A stretch of DNA of 64,000 nucleotides from Arenibacter sp. F20364. GTDB lineage: Bacteria; Bacteroidota; Bacteroidia; Flavobacteriales; Flavobacteriaceae. The position numbers and the translations under genes are program-made. Below are positions 38,825 to 47,112 of this stretch, in pieces. Each line of letters opens with the position of its first letter. Within the stretch, counting starts at the first letter, position 1. The notes under the pieces were generated by a model. The model saw only the letters and a list, made by a program, of their open reading frames with translations, searched no databases and was not told the DNA's origin. The stretch lies in NCBI RefSeq assembly GCF_023015905.1, contig NZ_JALKBD010000020.1, positions 1-64,000 on the forward strand, in the 5' to 3' direction.

Positions 38825-40267
38825 ATGATGAAAACAAGCACATTATTCTTCAGTGTAATTCTTCTGGTCCAGTTCTATAACGGTTTCAAAATGGTGGCCC
38901 AAGATATCCTGACACTTCCCCAGCTCAGGGAAGATTTTCTGCTCTTTAGGACCGCCTTGGAAGAGGCGCATCCGGGAATCTATCGCTATGAAACCAAATC
39001 ATCAATGGATGGAAGTTTTGAGGCAATTGAAAAGGAGCTTCATCAGCCACTTAATCAACAGGAGTTTTATAAAATACTGAACCCGGTATTGGCTAAAATT
39101 GGATGTGGGCATACCAAATTAATACCTTCGGAGGATAATGATTTTATGTATTATTACAATACGGAAACTCTATTTCCTCTAAAACTTTTTCTGGACAGGA
39201 ACAAGGCCTATGTACGCTATAGCTATGATACTGGTAATAAATTGGAACCTGGCACCGAAATTATGGCTATCAATGGCATAGGTATGGAGGAGATTATCCA
39301 TGGGTTATTGAACAATCTGTTTTCGGACGGACAGAACCAAACCTTCAAGTATTATGAACTCAATAGGTATTTTAACGCCTTATTTTCCAATTTTTATTTG
39401 GAGGAGGGCAAGGCCAATAACAAATTTAGTATCACCTATAAGGATAAGAAACGCAAGGGAAGTATGGAACTAGATGCCATTTCTTCCCAAAGGATAAGGG
39501 AGATAGATGCCAAAACGGAAAATAGTTTGCCGTATGAGTTGGATTTCAAGAATGCGAACACCGCCCTAATGACTATCCGTACCTTTTGGCCCAATGGGGA
39601 GAAATATAATTTTGAGGCTTTTTTAAAAGAATCCTTTGTGGAGATCAATGATAAAAATATTGAAAATTTGATTTTGGATCTGAGGGGAAACGAAGGAGGA
39701 AAAGATGCCTTTGGGTCACTACTGTTGTCCTATTTGGTAAATGCCGATTTTAGGTATTATGACAAATTGGTAGTAGCTACCAATGAAAAATTTTCATTTG
39801 TAGACCATGCCCAATTACCGGAAGGTTATGATGAGTTAAAGGCTTTAATCACCCAAACCGAGGATGGGGAGTTTCGTTGGGAGCACAACGGAAACCTAAC
39901 AGTACAAACACCACAGGAACATCCATTTAAGGGGCAAGTATATGTATTGATAGACGGAGCTTGTTTCTCTGTTACTTCCGAGTTCTGTGCAGTGGCAAGC
40001 CATCTGGATAGGGTTAGCTTTATAGGGGAGGAAACAGGTGGCGGATATTACGGGAATAATAGTGGTGCTTTTGCCATAGTTACACTCCCAAACTCCAAAA
40101 TGAAACTGGGGATTCCGTTGATGGCCTATTATACCGCGGTTAAAGATTATGAATTTACAGATAGAGGTATTATGCCCGATCATCCTATTAGGAATACCAT
40201 TAAGGAAGTGTTGACGCCCGGTGATGAGGTGTTGGATTGGACCTTAGGAAGGATAAACAAAAAGTAG
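38825..40267 (+). CDS. Exported S41-family peptidase
   Basis: A tail-specific-protease-like protein of 480 residues from the ATG at 38825. The frame extends to 38783, but the ATG at 38825 directly precedes a signal peptide (STLFFSVILLVQFYNGF), so I prefer it. The N-terminal helical part (LREDFLLFRTALEEAHPGIYRY) is followed by a PDZ-like segment (LEPGTEIMAINGIGMEEII). The S41 core includes LILDLRGNEGGKDAFG and the serine region DGACFSVTSEFCAVASHL, then GEETGGGYYG. It is a different subtype from the S41-CBM48 protein, and is divergent from the sensor kinase with a copy of the 23-nt element upstream. It is likely part of the same response. Confidence 0.88.
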   Translation: MMKTSTLFFSVILLVQFYNGFKMVAQDILTLPQLREDFLLFRTALEEAHPGIYRYETKSSMDGSFEAIEKELHQPLNQQEFYKILNPVLAKIGCGHTKLIPSEDNDFMYYYNTETLFPLKLFLDRNKAYVRYSYDTGNKLEPGTEIMAINGIGMEEIIHGLLNNLFSDGQNQTFKYYELNRYFNALFSNFYLEEGKANNKFSITYKDKKRKGSMELDAISSQRIREIDAKTENSLPYELDFKNANTALMTIRTFWPNGEKYNFEAFLKESFVEINDKNIENLILDLRGNEGGKDAFGSLLLSYLVNADFRYYDKLVVATNEKFSFVDHAQLPEGYDELKALITQTEDGEFRWEHNGNLTVQTPQEHPFKGQVYVLIDGACFSVTSEFCAVASHLDRVSFIGEETGGGYYGNNSGAFAIVTLPNSKMKLGIPLMAYYTAVKDYEFTDRGIMPDHPIRNTIKEVLTPGDEVLDWTLGRINKK

Positions 40268-40339
40268 GTTTGGTAATGATCGAAGCTTGAAGATACTTTC
40301 CTTTGAAAGGATTTTCACCTTATTTATATATTTACAATT

Positions 40340-40879
40340 ATGGAAAAAAGAAATATGGTGTTTATAGGGGCCAGTTTGGATGGTTATATAGCCGATAGAA
40401 ATGGCGGATTAAATTGGCTTACCGCAATTCCCAATCCCGAGCAATCGGATATGGGGTATACTGAATTTATGGCCCAGGTGGATGCCCTTGTAATGGGCCG
40501 TAAAACTTTTGAAACAGTCTGTGGTTTTGAAGGGGATTGGCCTTATGCCAAACCGATTTTTATAGTGAGCAGGACCTTGGATACAATAGCTGAGGAATAT
40601 AGGGATAAAGCCGAATTGGTCAAAGGAAGCTTAGTGCAAATCTTGGAGAAAATATATAACAAGGGATACCATAGGCTGTACATTGATGGAGGGGTTACCA
40701 TTCAGAATTTTTTAAAGGAAGATCTCATTGATGAAATAACAATTACAACCATCCCCATAGTATTGGGAGGTGGAAGTGCTTTGTTTTCGGTACTTCCCAA
40801 AGAATTGGAATTTACACTTGTAGAATCCAAGATATTTCTAAATCAACTGGTCCAGAATCACTATCGGAGAAAACGATAA
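40340..40879 (+). CDS. Dihydrofolate reductase family protein (RibD C-terminal type)
   Basis: A 179-residue cytosolic NADPH-dependent reductase domain like YyaP/YwjB. SLDGYIADRNGGLNWL starts the fold, ALVMGRKTFETVCGF is the nucleotide-binding block, and YIDGGVTIQNFL with IPIVLGGGSALF completes it. It resembles RibD_C (PF01872) but has no deaminase domain, so it is not riboflavin-specific. The true substrate of this subfamily is unknown. It has its own short upstream gap and stands alone. Confidence 0.88.
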   Translation: MEKRNMVFIGASLDGYIADRNGGLNWLTAIPNPEQSDMGYTEFMAQVDALVMGRKTFETVCGFEGDWPYAKPIFIVSRTLDTIAEEYRDKAELVKGSLVQILEKIYNKGYHRLYIDGGVTIQNFLKEDLIDEITITTIPIVLGGGSALFSVLPKELEFTLVESKIFLNQLVQNHYRRKR

Positions 40880-41085
40880 GCTTGGTCGTGGGTTGCACTC
40901 TTTATTACCAAATTCAATTCAATGGATATTTCCAGCTGTGTTTTGGCATATACAAGCTAAAGGAAATCTTCAAGTTTCAATTGTAATTTAAACCGCAAAT
41001 TAGTTTTAAGGTTTTCCTATCTTAGGACCCTAATTTCAATTATTGAATGTGGCTGTCCTAATCTAGCCTCTCTAAAAAACTGTCA

Positions 41086-41931
41086 ATGCGTTTGAATTTT
41101 TTTATTGTCCTAATAATTGGTACTCTCCTCGGTACCCAAATTTGTAACTCCCAAGAAGAAATTCTTTATAAAAAGGTGGATACTACCCAGTTGTTTTTGG
41201 AAGTACATTATCCCCCCAATATGGAATCTTCCAAGACTTATCCGGCTATGGTTTTCTTTTTTGGAGGCGGTTGGGTAGGGGGCAAAAGGTCCCAATTCCT
41301 GCATCAGGCACAATATTTTGCAAAAAGGGGGATGGTTTGTTTTTTGGCGGACTATCGTACCTCAAAAATAAATGGAACAACTCCGTTCGAATCCGTTAAA
41401 GATGCTAAGTCGGCCATAAGGTTTATCAGAAAAAATGCGACCAAATTTAGTATAGATGCTACCAAGCTTATTGCTTCAGGCGGCTCTGCCGGAGGGCACT
41501 TAGCGGCTGCAACGGCTTTAATAGAAGCCTATAATGACCCAGCCGATGATATGTCTATAGATTGTATCCCGAACGCCCTGGTACTTTTTAACCCTGTTGT
41601 AGATAATGGTCCAGGAGGTTATGGTTATGAAAGAATTGGGGAGACTTACAAAGACTTTTCACCGCTTCACAATATTAAAAAAGATGCTCCTTCTACGATT
41701 CTTTTCCTTGGAACAAAGGACCACTTGATTCCCGTAGTGACCGCCGAATATTATAAAATGGTTATGGAAAAAGTGGAGAGTAGGTGCGACCTTAAATTAT
41801 ATGATGGCAAGGGCCATGGTTTTTTCAATTATAAGGATTTTGAATCCTACAAAAGTACTGTTGCCGCAGCGGATCAATTTTTGGTGTCGTTGGGATATTT
41901 GAAGACCGAACCAAAAGTGAATATCGAGTAA
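41086..41931 (+). CDS. Exported alpha/beta hydrolase (esterase)
   Basis: A 281-residue carboxylesterase-like enzyme with a signal peptide (FIVLIIGTLLGTQICNS). The HGGG-like oxyanion motif reads FFGGGW. The nucleophile elbow is GGSAGGHLAA. The acid lies near LGTKDHLIP, and His is in GKGHGFFNY. This is the Abhydrolase_3 / BD-FAE layout common among acetyl- or feruloyl-esterases in polysaccharide degraders. The specific ester is unknown. Flanking genes are unrelated, so it is probably monocistronic. Confidence 0.85.
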   Translation: MRLNFFIVLIIGTLLGTQICNSQEEILYKKVDTTQLFLEVHYPPNMESSKTYPAMVFFFGGGWVGGKRSQFLHQAQYFAKRGMVCFLADYRTSKINGTTPFESVKDAKSAIRFIRKNATKFSIDATKLIASGGSAGGHLAAATALIEAYNDPADDMSIDCIPNALVLFNPVVDNGPGGYGYERIGETYKDFSPLHNIKKDAPSTILFLGTKDHLIPVVTAEYYKMVMEKVESRCDLKLYDGKGHGFFNYKDFESYKSTVAAADQFLVSLGYLKTEPKVNIE

Positions 41932-41995
41932 TTAAATGTTGCTGTTGGAAAACGATAGAGAATTTTGATCAATAGGCAATGACTAAAGAGAATTT

Positions 41996-42322
41996 ATGAA
42001 TTGGATTTTTTTAATTATAGCCGGACTATTTGAAGTGGCTTTTGCAGCCTGTTTGGGCAAGGCGAAAGAATCTACCGGAATGGAAGCTTCCTATTGGTAC
42101 ATTGGTTTTTTGTTGTGTTTGGCGATAAGTATGTTATTGTTGGTCAAGGCTACACAGGAATTGCCCATAGGGACAGCTTATGCCGTATGGACAGGGATTG
42201 GTGCGGTTGGCACCGTACTGGTGGGGATCCTGGTATTTAAAGAACCTGCCACCTTTTGGAGGATGTTCTTTATTACCACTTTAATTGGTTCCATTATTGG
42301 ACTGAAGTTTGTATCCAACTAG
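41996..42322 (+). CDS. SMR-family transporter (SugE/Gdx-like)
   Basis: Small multidrug resistance transporter, 108 residues with four membrane spans. The catalytic Glu is in AGLFEVAFAACL (Glu14). The second span and motif GTAYAVWTGIGAVGTV are family hallmarks. The Gdx/SugE branch exports guanidinium; the sequence AFAACLGKAKES is closer to SugE than to EmrE. Most SMR proteins act as antiparallel dimers, and no partner gene is adjacent. I see no guanidine riboswitch in the 64-bp upstream gap. Confidence 0.9.
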   Translation: MNWIFLIIAGLFEVAFAACLGKAKESTGMEASYWYIGFLLCLAISMLLLVKATQELPIGTAYAVWTGIGAVGTVLVGILVFKEPATFWRMFFITTLIGSIIGLKFVSN

Positions 42323-42387
42323 TTCTAGCCGTATTCCCTTACAAGAATTAGTAGATTGTTTGGGGCAATTATTTTATTAATTTTTAA

Positions 42388-42726
42388 ATGAGTCCAGCGA
42401 ATCGACTTCTCGTAATCAAATGGGTACACACCCTGATCTGGCTATTTTTTGTAGCTGTGATTTTGTATATTTTGTATTCAGGAATTTTTGATGATGTCGA
42501 TAAATATACCTGGGTAGGTATAGGCTTAATTATAGGGGAGGGTATTGTTCTTTTGATTTTTAAAATGTTTTGTCCCCTTACGGTCATGGCAAGGAAATAT
42601 TCGGATTCGGACAAGGATAATTTTGACATTTTTCTTCCCAATTGGTTGGCTAAATACAATAAGTTGATTTTTACCACCCTATACGTTATTGGGCTGATTA
42701 TAGTATTGATACGAACTGTATTTTAA
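42388..42726 (+). CDS. Small integral membrane protein, DUF2784-like
   Basis: A 112-residue protein with three or four hydrophobic spans (LIWLFFVAVILYILYSG, WVGIGLIIGEGIVLLIF, LIFTTLYVIGLIIVLI). The cytosolic turn CPLTVMARKYSDS resembles the CPLT motif of DUF2784-type proteins. Function unknown. It lies 65 bp downstream of the SMR transporter gene on the same strand and could be co-transcribed. Confidence 0.7.
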   Translation: MSPANRLLVIKWVHTLIWLFFVAVILYILYSGIFDDVDKYTWVGIGLIIGEGIVLLIFKMFCPLTVMARKYSDSDKDNFDIFLPNWLAKYNKLIFTTLYVIGLIIVLIRTVF

Positions 42727-42875
42727 GATCATTTTTTTTAAGGGCGTGGATAGTTGTATTGGTTATCTTGGAATAAGATTTTAAAAGATAAAAATCCCCT
42801 TTTATAAAAATACAACTCATTCTTAGGATTGATAGAAACAGGGAGCGAATTTCTAAACATACAAATCGAAAACAC

Positions 42876-43814
42876 ATGATGAATACCAAATTTTTAACAA
42901 TATGTCTCTTCTTCTTGATCGGGTCTCATTTCCATGGTAAGGCACAAAATTCTTATGAAATCCCCCAAGATGTTAAGCGAATACTTTTTCTGGGGAACAG
43001 TATAACCTATTCCGGGCAGTACGTGTCTTATATAGATGCCTATTTTACCTTGAAATACCCGGATCGGGATTTTGAAATTATTAATGTAGGCTTGCCCAGT
43101 GAAACGGTTTCAGGTCTTTCGGAACCAGGGCATGCAGACGGTAAATTTCCGCGTCCAGATCTTCATGAGCGCTTAGAGCGCGTCCTTTTGCATACAAAAC
43201 CGGATTTGGTATTTTCCTGTTATGGAATGAATGATGGTATTTATTTGCCTTTTGATGAAGGGCGTTTCCAAAAGTATAAGGAAGGAATAAATTGTTTGAA
43301 TGAGGAAGTTATAAAAAATGGTACGCCAATAATTCATATTACCCCTCCTATTTATGATGGGCGTAAGGGAGAAGCCTACGCCAATGTCTTGGATATTTAT
43401 TCAGATTGGATTATAAGTAAAAGATATACAGATGGCTGGAAAGTTATTGATATTCATTGGCCAATGAAAAAATACTTGGAAGATAAACGACTTTCCGATG
43501 ACGACTTTTTTTTAGCTAAGGACGGAGTGCACCCCAATGATACGGGTCATTGGATAATGGCCAAGCAACTGCTTCTATACCTTGAGGAAGTGGATGTATC
43601 CAAAGCTAACGGCATTGAAGAAGTGGTTTCACAATTTAATCATGGTGCAGAAATATGGAAACTTGTAGAGGAAAGTCAGAAAATAATGAAAGATGCCTGG
43701 CTCACTTCCATAGGTCACCAAAGGCCCGGTATGAACGCGGGACTTACTCTTGAAGAAGCTCTGGACAAGACGGATATGCTGCAGAAAGAGATACGTAATT
43801 TACAGAAGAAGTAA
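42876..43814 (+). CDS. Exported SGNH/GDSL hydrolase
   Basis: A 312-residue esterase of the SGNH superfamily with a signal peptide (LTICLFFLIGSHFHGKAQ). All four blocks are seen: FLGNSITYSG (Ser42), NVGLPSETVSG (Gly), SCYGMNDG (Asn) and DGVHPNDTGH (Asp-His). It could remove acetyl groups from a carbohydrate, typical for such enzymes in this phylum. A C-terminal helical tail (about 245-312) extends beyond the core. Two tandem ATGs (42876, 42879) can start. The gene precedes a YqiA-like esterase by 21 bp. Confidence 0.87.
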   Translation: MMNTKFLTICLFFLIGSHFHGKAQNSYEIPQDVKRILFLGNSITYSGQYVSYIDAYFTLKYPDRDFEIINVGLPSETVSGLSEPGHADGKFPRPDLHERLERVLLHTKPDLVFSCYGMNDGIYLPFDEGRFQKYKEGINCLNEEVIKNGTPIIHITPPIYDGRKGEAYANVLDIYSDWIISKRYTDGWKVIDIHWPMKKYLEDKRLSDDDFFLAKDGVHPNDTGHWIMAKQLLLYLEEVDVSKANGIEEVVSQFNHGAEIWKLVEESQKIMKDAWLTSIGHQRPGMNAGLTLEEALDKTDMLQKEIRNLQKK

Positions 43815-43835
43815 AGAAGATAATCAACCCATATA

Positions 43836-44324
43836 ATGAACATACTCTATCTACATGGACTTAACGGCAGCCTTAGCGACGAAAAAAGAACAATTCTTGA
43901 AGAGTACGGTACCGTTTATTCCCCGGCTATCGACTACGAATCTGACGTTAACAGCATCGAAAATTTAAGAAGGCAATTTGTAGATGGGAAAATAGATGTT
44001 GTAATGGGTAGCAGTATGGGTGGTTTTGCAGGGTATTATTTGTCCATTGCATTCAAAAAACCGGCCCTATTGTTCAATCCGGCCCTGGATACGCGTTCCG
44101 TTTTTCAAAATATTCCGGATTACAGCAGTTCAGATCGACCCTTTAAGCGTCTGGTCCTAGGGGCAATGGATGAGGTTGTTGATCCAAAGGACACCCTGAA
44201 ATTTATAGGGGAAAGAATTGCCGAAAATACGGATTACCATATTTCCCTTAGACAGGACCTGGCACATAGGATTCCATTGGACATATTCGAATATGAAGTT
44301 CGTTCCTTTTTTAATCATCTATGA
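43836..44324 (+). CDS. YqiA/UPF0227-type alpha/beta hydrolase
   Basis: A small cytosolic esterase of 162 residues. LYLHGLNGS opens the fold, MGSSMGGFAGYYLS is the nucleophile elbow, GAMDEVVDP holds the acid, and DLAHRI the base. The length is near that of E. coli YqiA, though the sequence is a distant member. The in vivo substrate is unknown. It lies 21 bp after the SGNH hydrolase gene. Confidence 0.83.
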   Translation: MNILYLHGLNGSLSDEKRTILEEYGTVYSPAIDYESDVNSIENLRRQFVDGKIDVVMGSSMGGFAGYYLSIAFKKPALLFNPALDTRSVFQNIPDYSSSDRPFKRLVLGAMDEVVDPKDTLKFIGERIAENTDYHISLRQDLAHRIPLDIFEYEVRSFFNHL

Positions 44325-44439
44325 GCGTAACGGTCTACCAAGGACAAAGATCCAATTTGTATATGGTAAACGTTAAATACAAGAAAAGCCATTCAGTTGG
44401 CTTATACTTTTCTAATTTTATCCAAAATTCAGATAATTA

Positions 44440-45873
44440 GTGTACGCCATAGTTGAAACAGAAACCACAGGATTGAGGGGAGAGGACAACAGGATTACGG
44501 AAATCTGCATCCTGGTTCACGATGGAGAAAGTGTGGTGAAGGAATTCTCATCCTTGATAAATCCAGAAGTATCCATTAAGTACAGGGTATCCCGGCGTAA
44601 TGGGATTAGTAATGATAAGGTGAACAACGCACCTAAATTCTATGAATTGGCAAAGGAAATTGTAGAACTCACCCAGGACTGTATTTTTATTTCACATCAT
44701 GTCAATTTTAACTTTAACGGTATAAAAAATGAATTGGCATCTCTTGGGGGTGAATATAAACGCAAGAAGATATCTACACTAAGATTGTCCCGAAAACTAA
44801 TTCCCGGGCAACAAAGCTATAGTCTGGGGGCTATGTGCAACCATTTGGGCATTAATGCAGGTCATGTGCAAACCGCAAAGGACAAGGCGGAGGCAACGGT
44901 TGGCGTACTTGAAAAACTTTGGGCATTGGATACGAATGGGGTCTTTGGTTTTATGTTGGGGCCAAAATCGGGGCAGGCAGGTGTACCACCATTATGGCCT
45001 AGATCTGTAGTGACCTCCTTGCCGAACGTTACGGGAGTGTATTATTTTAAAAATGCCCAGGAAAAAATCATTTATGTAGGCAAGGCCAAGGATATTAAAC
45101 AACGGGTGTTGAGCCATCTCTACAGCAAGGCGCATAAAGAAATGCGACTGTGTTTTGAAACTGCCCATATAGATTATACCCATACGGGAAGTGAGTTGGT
45201 GGCTTTATTGTTGGAATCCGATGAAATAAAAAAACACCTACCAAAATTCAATCGCGCTCAAAAACGAATCGGATACCGATATGGGATAGGTGCAAGGATG
45301 GATAAAAACGGAATTACAAATCTGTTTTATGATCGATTGGGAAACATAAAATCACCTTTGGCCTGTTTTTACAACCAAGGGGAATGTAAGGCCTTTTTGG
45401 AGGAACTGTGCGAGAGCTATGGACTTTGTCCGCGGTTTTGCAGTCTACAGCATATTTCAGGGGCCTGTTTTCATTTTCATATAAAAAAATGCCATGGTAT
45501 TTGTCGCGATTTGGAAACTGTGGAAGCCTACAATAAACGCGTTGAAAATGCCTTGATGCCTACAGCCGATGATAATAATACTTACATAATCAAGACAGCT
45601 GGAAGAAAGGCGAATGAAAAATCGGTAATAGTTGTAGAAAATGGAGTGTACAAGGGTTATGGATATATTCCCGGGAAAAAAGTATTTGGGTCCTTTACGG
45701 AATATAATAAATACATTATTCCTATGGTGGATAACAATGATGTTCAAAAAATTCTTAGACGCTATTTAAGGAGATGGGGAGGGAAATCTATTTTAATAAA
45801 TAACCCGGATGAAGTACCAATCCATAGTGAAGTTCCAAAGCTTCACCTAATATCTTATAAGCTTGAAGGTTAA
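44440..45873 (+). CDS. UvrC/Cho-like GIY-YIG nuclease with a degenerate exonuclease domain
   Basis: A 477-residue two-domain protein (DnaQ-like exonuclease plus UvrC-type GIY-YIG), as found in Bacteroidota and related to E. coli Cho. The start is GTG at 44440, set by the usual MYAIV opening. The exonuclease domain (1-165) has lost its active site: DxE reads ETE (Glu6, Glu8), the second aspartate is Asn91 (HVNFNFN), and the third motif HVQTAKDKAEAT is shifted by one residue. The GIY-YIG domain (about 195-275) looks intact: TGVYYFKN, IIYVGKA, Arg in QRVLSH, and the Glu in ELVALLLESDEIKK. A cysteine-rich stretch follows (C343, C351 and others near LCPRFCSLQ and HIKKCHGIC), a UvrC C-terminal feature. 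It probably nicks damaged DNA. Confidence 0.85.
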   Translation: MYAIVETETTGLRGEDNRITEICILVHDGESVVKEFSSLINPEVSIKYRVSRRNGISNDKVNNAPKFYELAKEIVELTQDCIFISHHVNFNFNGIKNELASLGGEYKRKKISTLRLSRKLIPGQQSYSLGAMCNHLGINAGHVQTAKDKAEATVGVLEKLWALDTNGVFGFMLGPKSGQAGVPPLWPRSVVTSLPNVTGVYYFKNAQEKIIYVGKAKDIKQRVLSHLYSKAHKEMRLCFETAHIDYTHTGSELVALLLESDEIKKHLPKFNRAQKRIGYRYGIGARMDKNGITNLFYDRLGNIKSPLACFYNQGECKAFLEELCESYGLCPRFCSLQHISGACFHFHIKKCHGICRDLETVEAYNKRVENALMPTADDNNTYIIKTAGRKANEKSVIVVENGVYKGYGYIPGKKVFGSFTEYNKYIIPMVDNNDVQKILRRYLRRWGGKSILINNPDEVPIHSEVPKLHLISYKLEG

Positions 45874-46049
45874 TAGCTATTGGCTCAAGAAGCCTAATCT
45901 AAGTTTTTAGGAACGGAGGATCAATAAAATTTTAAAGTATATATTCCCTTGGGGTTTTACCCTTATTAATTTCCCAATCTATTTGTTCATAACATCCCTT
46001 TCCATTTTTTAATTGATTACCTTACTTGTGATAACCAATAAATTAATCA

Positions 46050-47069
46050 ATGAAGGCCGTTTATTTGGTGAAATATGGCAAGTCTAATACTGCATTTGAA
46101 ATTCGGGAAGTCGATACTCCAGAAGTATCGGATGATCAGGTGCTTATTAAGGTGGAAGCTTTCGGAATTAACTTTGCCGATGTCATGGCCAGGTTGGGAC
46201 TTTATAAAGGGGCTCCACCATTACCTGCTTTGTTGGGATATGAGGTTGTTGGGCATGTTGAAAAATTTGGGAGCAATGTTCAGAATATAAAAGTGGGAGA
46301 CCGTGTTAGCGCTATGACCCACTTTGGAGGGTATGCGGAATATGCCGTGGCCCAAAAGGAAGTAGCTTGCGTAATACCTGAATCCATGTCTGCAGGAACA
46401 GCCGTGGCCTTGGCTACACAATACACTACGGCTTATTTTTTATCCCATAATATGGCCAATATTCAAGAAGGGGATAAGGTACTTGTGCATGCTGCGGCCG
46501 GAGGTGTAGGAACCGCCTTGGTGCAAATGGCACTGCACAAAAAATGTCTTGTTTTTGGAACCTGCAGTTCTTCGGATAAAATAGACTACTTAAGGAAAAA
46601 TGGGGTACATCATCCCATTAACTATTTGGAAAAGGATTTTGTATCCGAAATTAGGACGATACTGGGAACAGGAGGATTGGATGTCATTTTTGACCCTGTT
46701 GGCGGTCTTTCTGTACGGAAGGGGTATAAACTGCTAGGAGCTGGAGGAAGATTGGTAAGCTATGGGGTTTCTTCTATGAACAGGACAAAATCGATTTTAG
46801 GAAAAATAAGAGTTTTGGCCCAATTTGGAATTTATCACCCACTTCAATTTTTGAGCAATTCCAGGGGGATGATCGGGGTAAATATGCTTAAAATTGGGGA
46901 GGATAATCCAGAGAAGGTGGCCATTGCCATGAAGGCCGTTATCGCTATGGCCCAAGACGGCATTATTAAACCCTTTATTGGTGCAGAGTTTGGAGTGGAT
47001 CAAATGGCCGAGGCACATGAGTATTTGGAATCGAGAAAATCCATGGGTAAAATAGTGGTAAAATGGTAA
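46050..47069 (+). CDS. Medium-chain quinone oxidoreductase (VAT-1-like)
   Basis: A 339-residue NADPH-dependent medium-chain reductase without the zinc ligands of alcohol dehydrogenases. The N-terminal catalytic half has FGINFADVMARLGLYKGAPPLPALLGYEV. The Rossmann loop is VHAAAGGVGTALVQMA. The C-terminal part includes GGLDVIFDPVGG and the substrate region SMNRTKSILGKI. This set is typical of the quinone oxidoreductase / synaptic vesicle VAT-1 branch. It lies directly before the SDR gene, joined by a 35-bp gap that contains the octamer repeats, so both are likely transcribed together. Substrate unknown. Confidence 0.9.
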   Translation: MKAVYLVKYGKSNTAFEIREVDTPEVSDDQVLIKVEAFGINFADVMARLGLYKGAPPLPALLGYEVVGHVEKFGSNVQNIKVGDRVSAMTHFGGYAEYAVAQKEVACVIPESMSAGTAVALATQYTTAYFLSHNMANIQEGDKVLVHAAAGGVGTALVQMALHKKCLVFGTCSSSDKIDYLRKNGVHHPINYLEKDFVSEIRTILGTGGLDVIFDPVGGLSVRKGYKLLGAGGRLVSYGVSSMNRTKSILGKIRVLAQFGIYHPLQFLSNSRGMIGVNMLKIGEDNPEKVAIAMKAVIAMAQDGIIKPFIGAEFGVDQMAEAHEYLESRKSMGKIVVKW

Positions 47070-47080
47070 ATCGGAAGGAC

Positions 47081-47112
47081 ATGAAGACATGAAGACATGA
47101 AGACATGAAGAA
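47081..47112 (+). repeat. Tandem octamer repeat forming three mini-ORFs before the SDR start codon
   Basis: The unit ATGAAGAC repeats three times (47081-47104) and then reads ATGAAGAA at the true start. Each repeat is a complete three-codon frame ATG AAG ACA TGA, whose stop overlaps the next ATG as ATGA. The best Shine-Dalgarno sequence, GGAAGG (47073-47078), lies before the first mini-ORF, not the SDR gene. Ribosomes reaching the SDR start would have to reinitiate through the chain. Confidence 0.75.

Noticed and set aside
41932-41995. Guanidine riboswitch before the SugE/Gdx-like gene
   Set aside because: The gap is only 64 bp and shows none of the conserved structure.
47081-47112. Octamer repeat as a CRISPR or phase-variable frame switch
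   Set aside because: Three units of 8 bp without spacers are not CRISPR, and slippage would not shift the SDR frame because each unit ends in its own stop.
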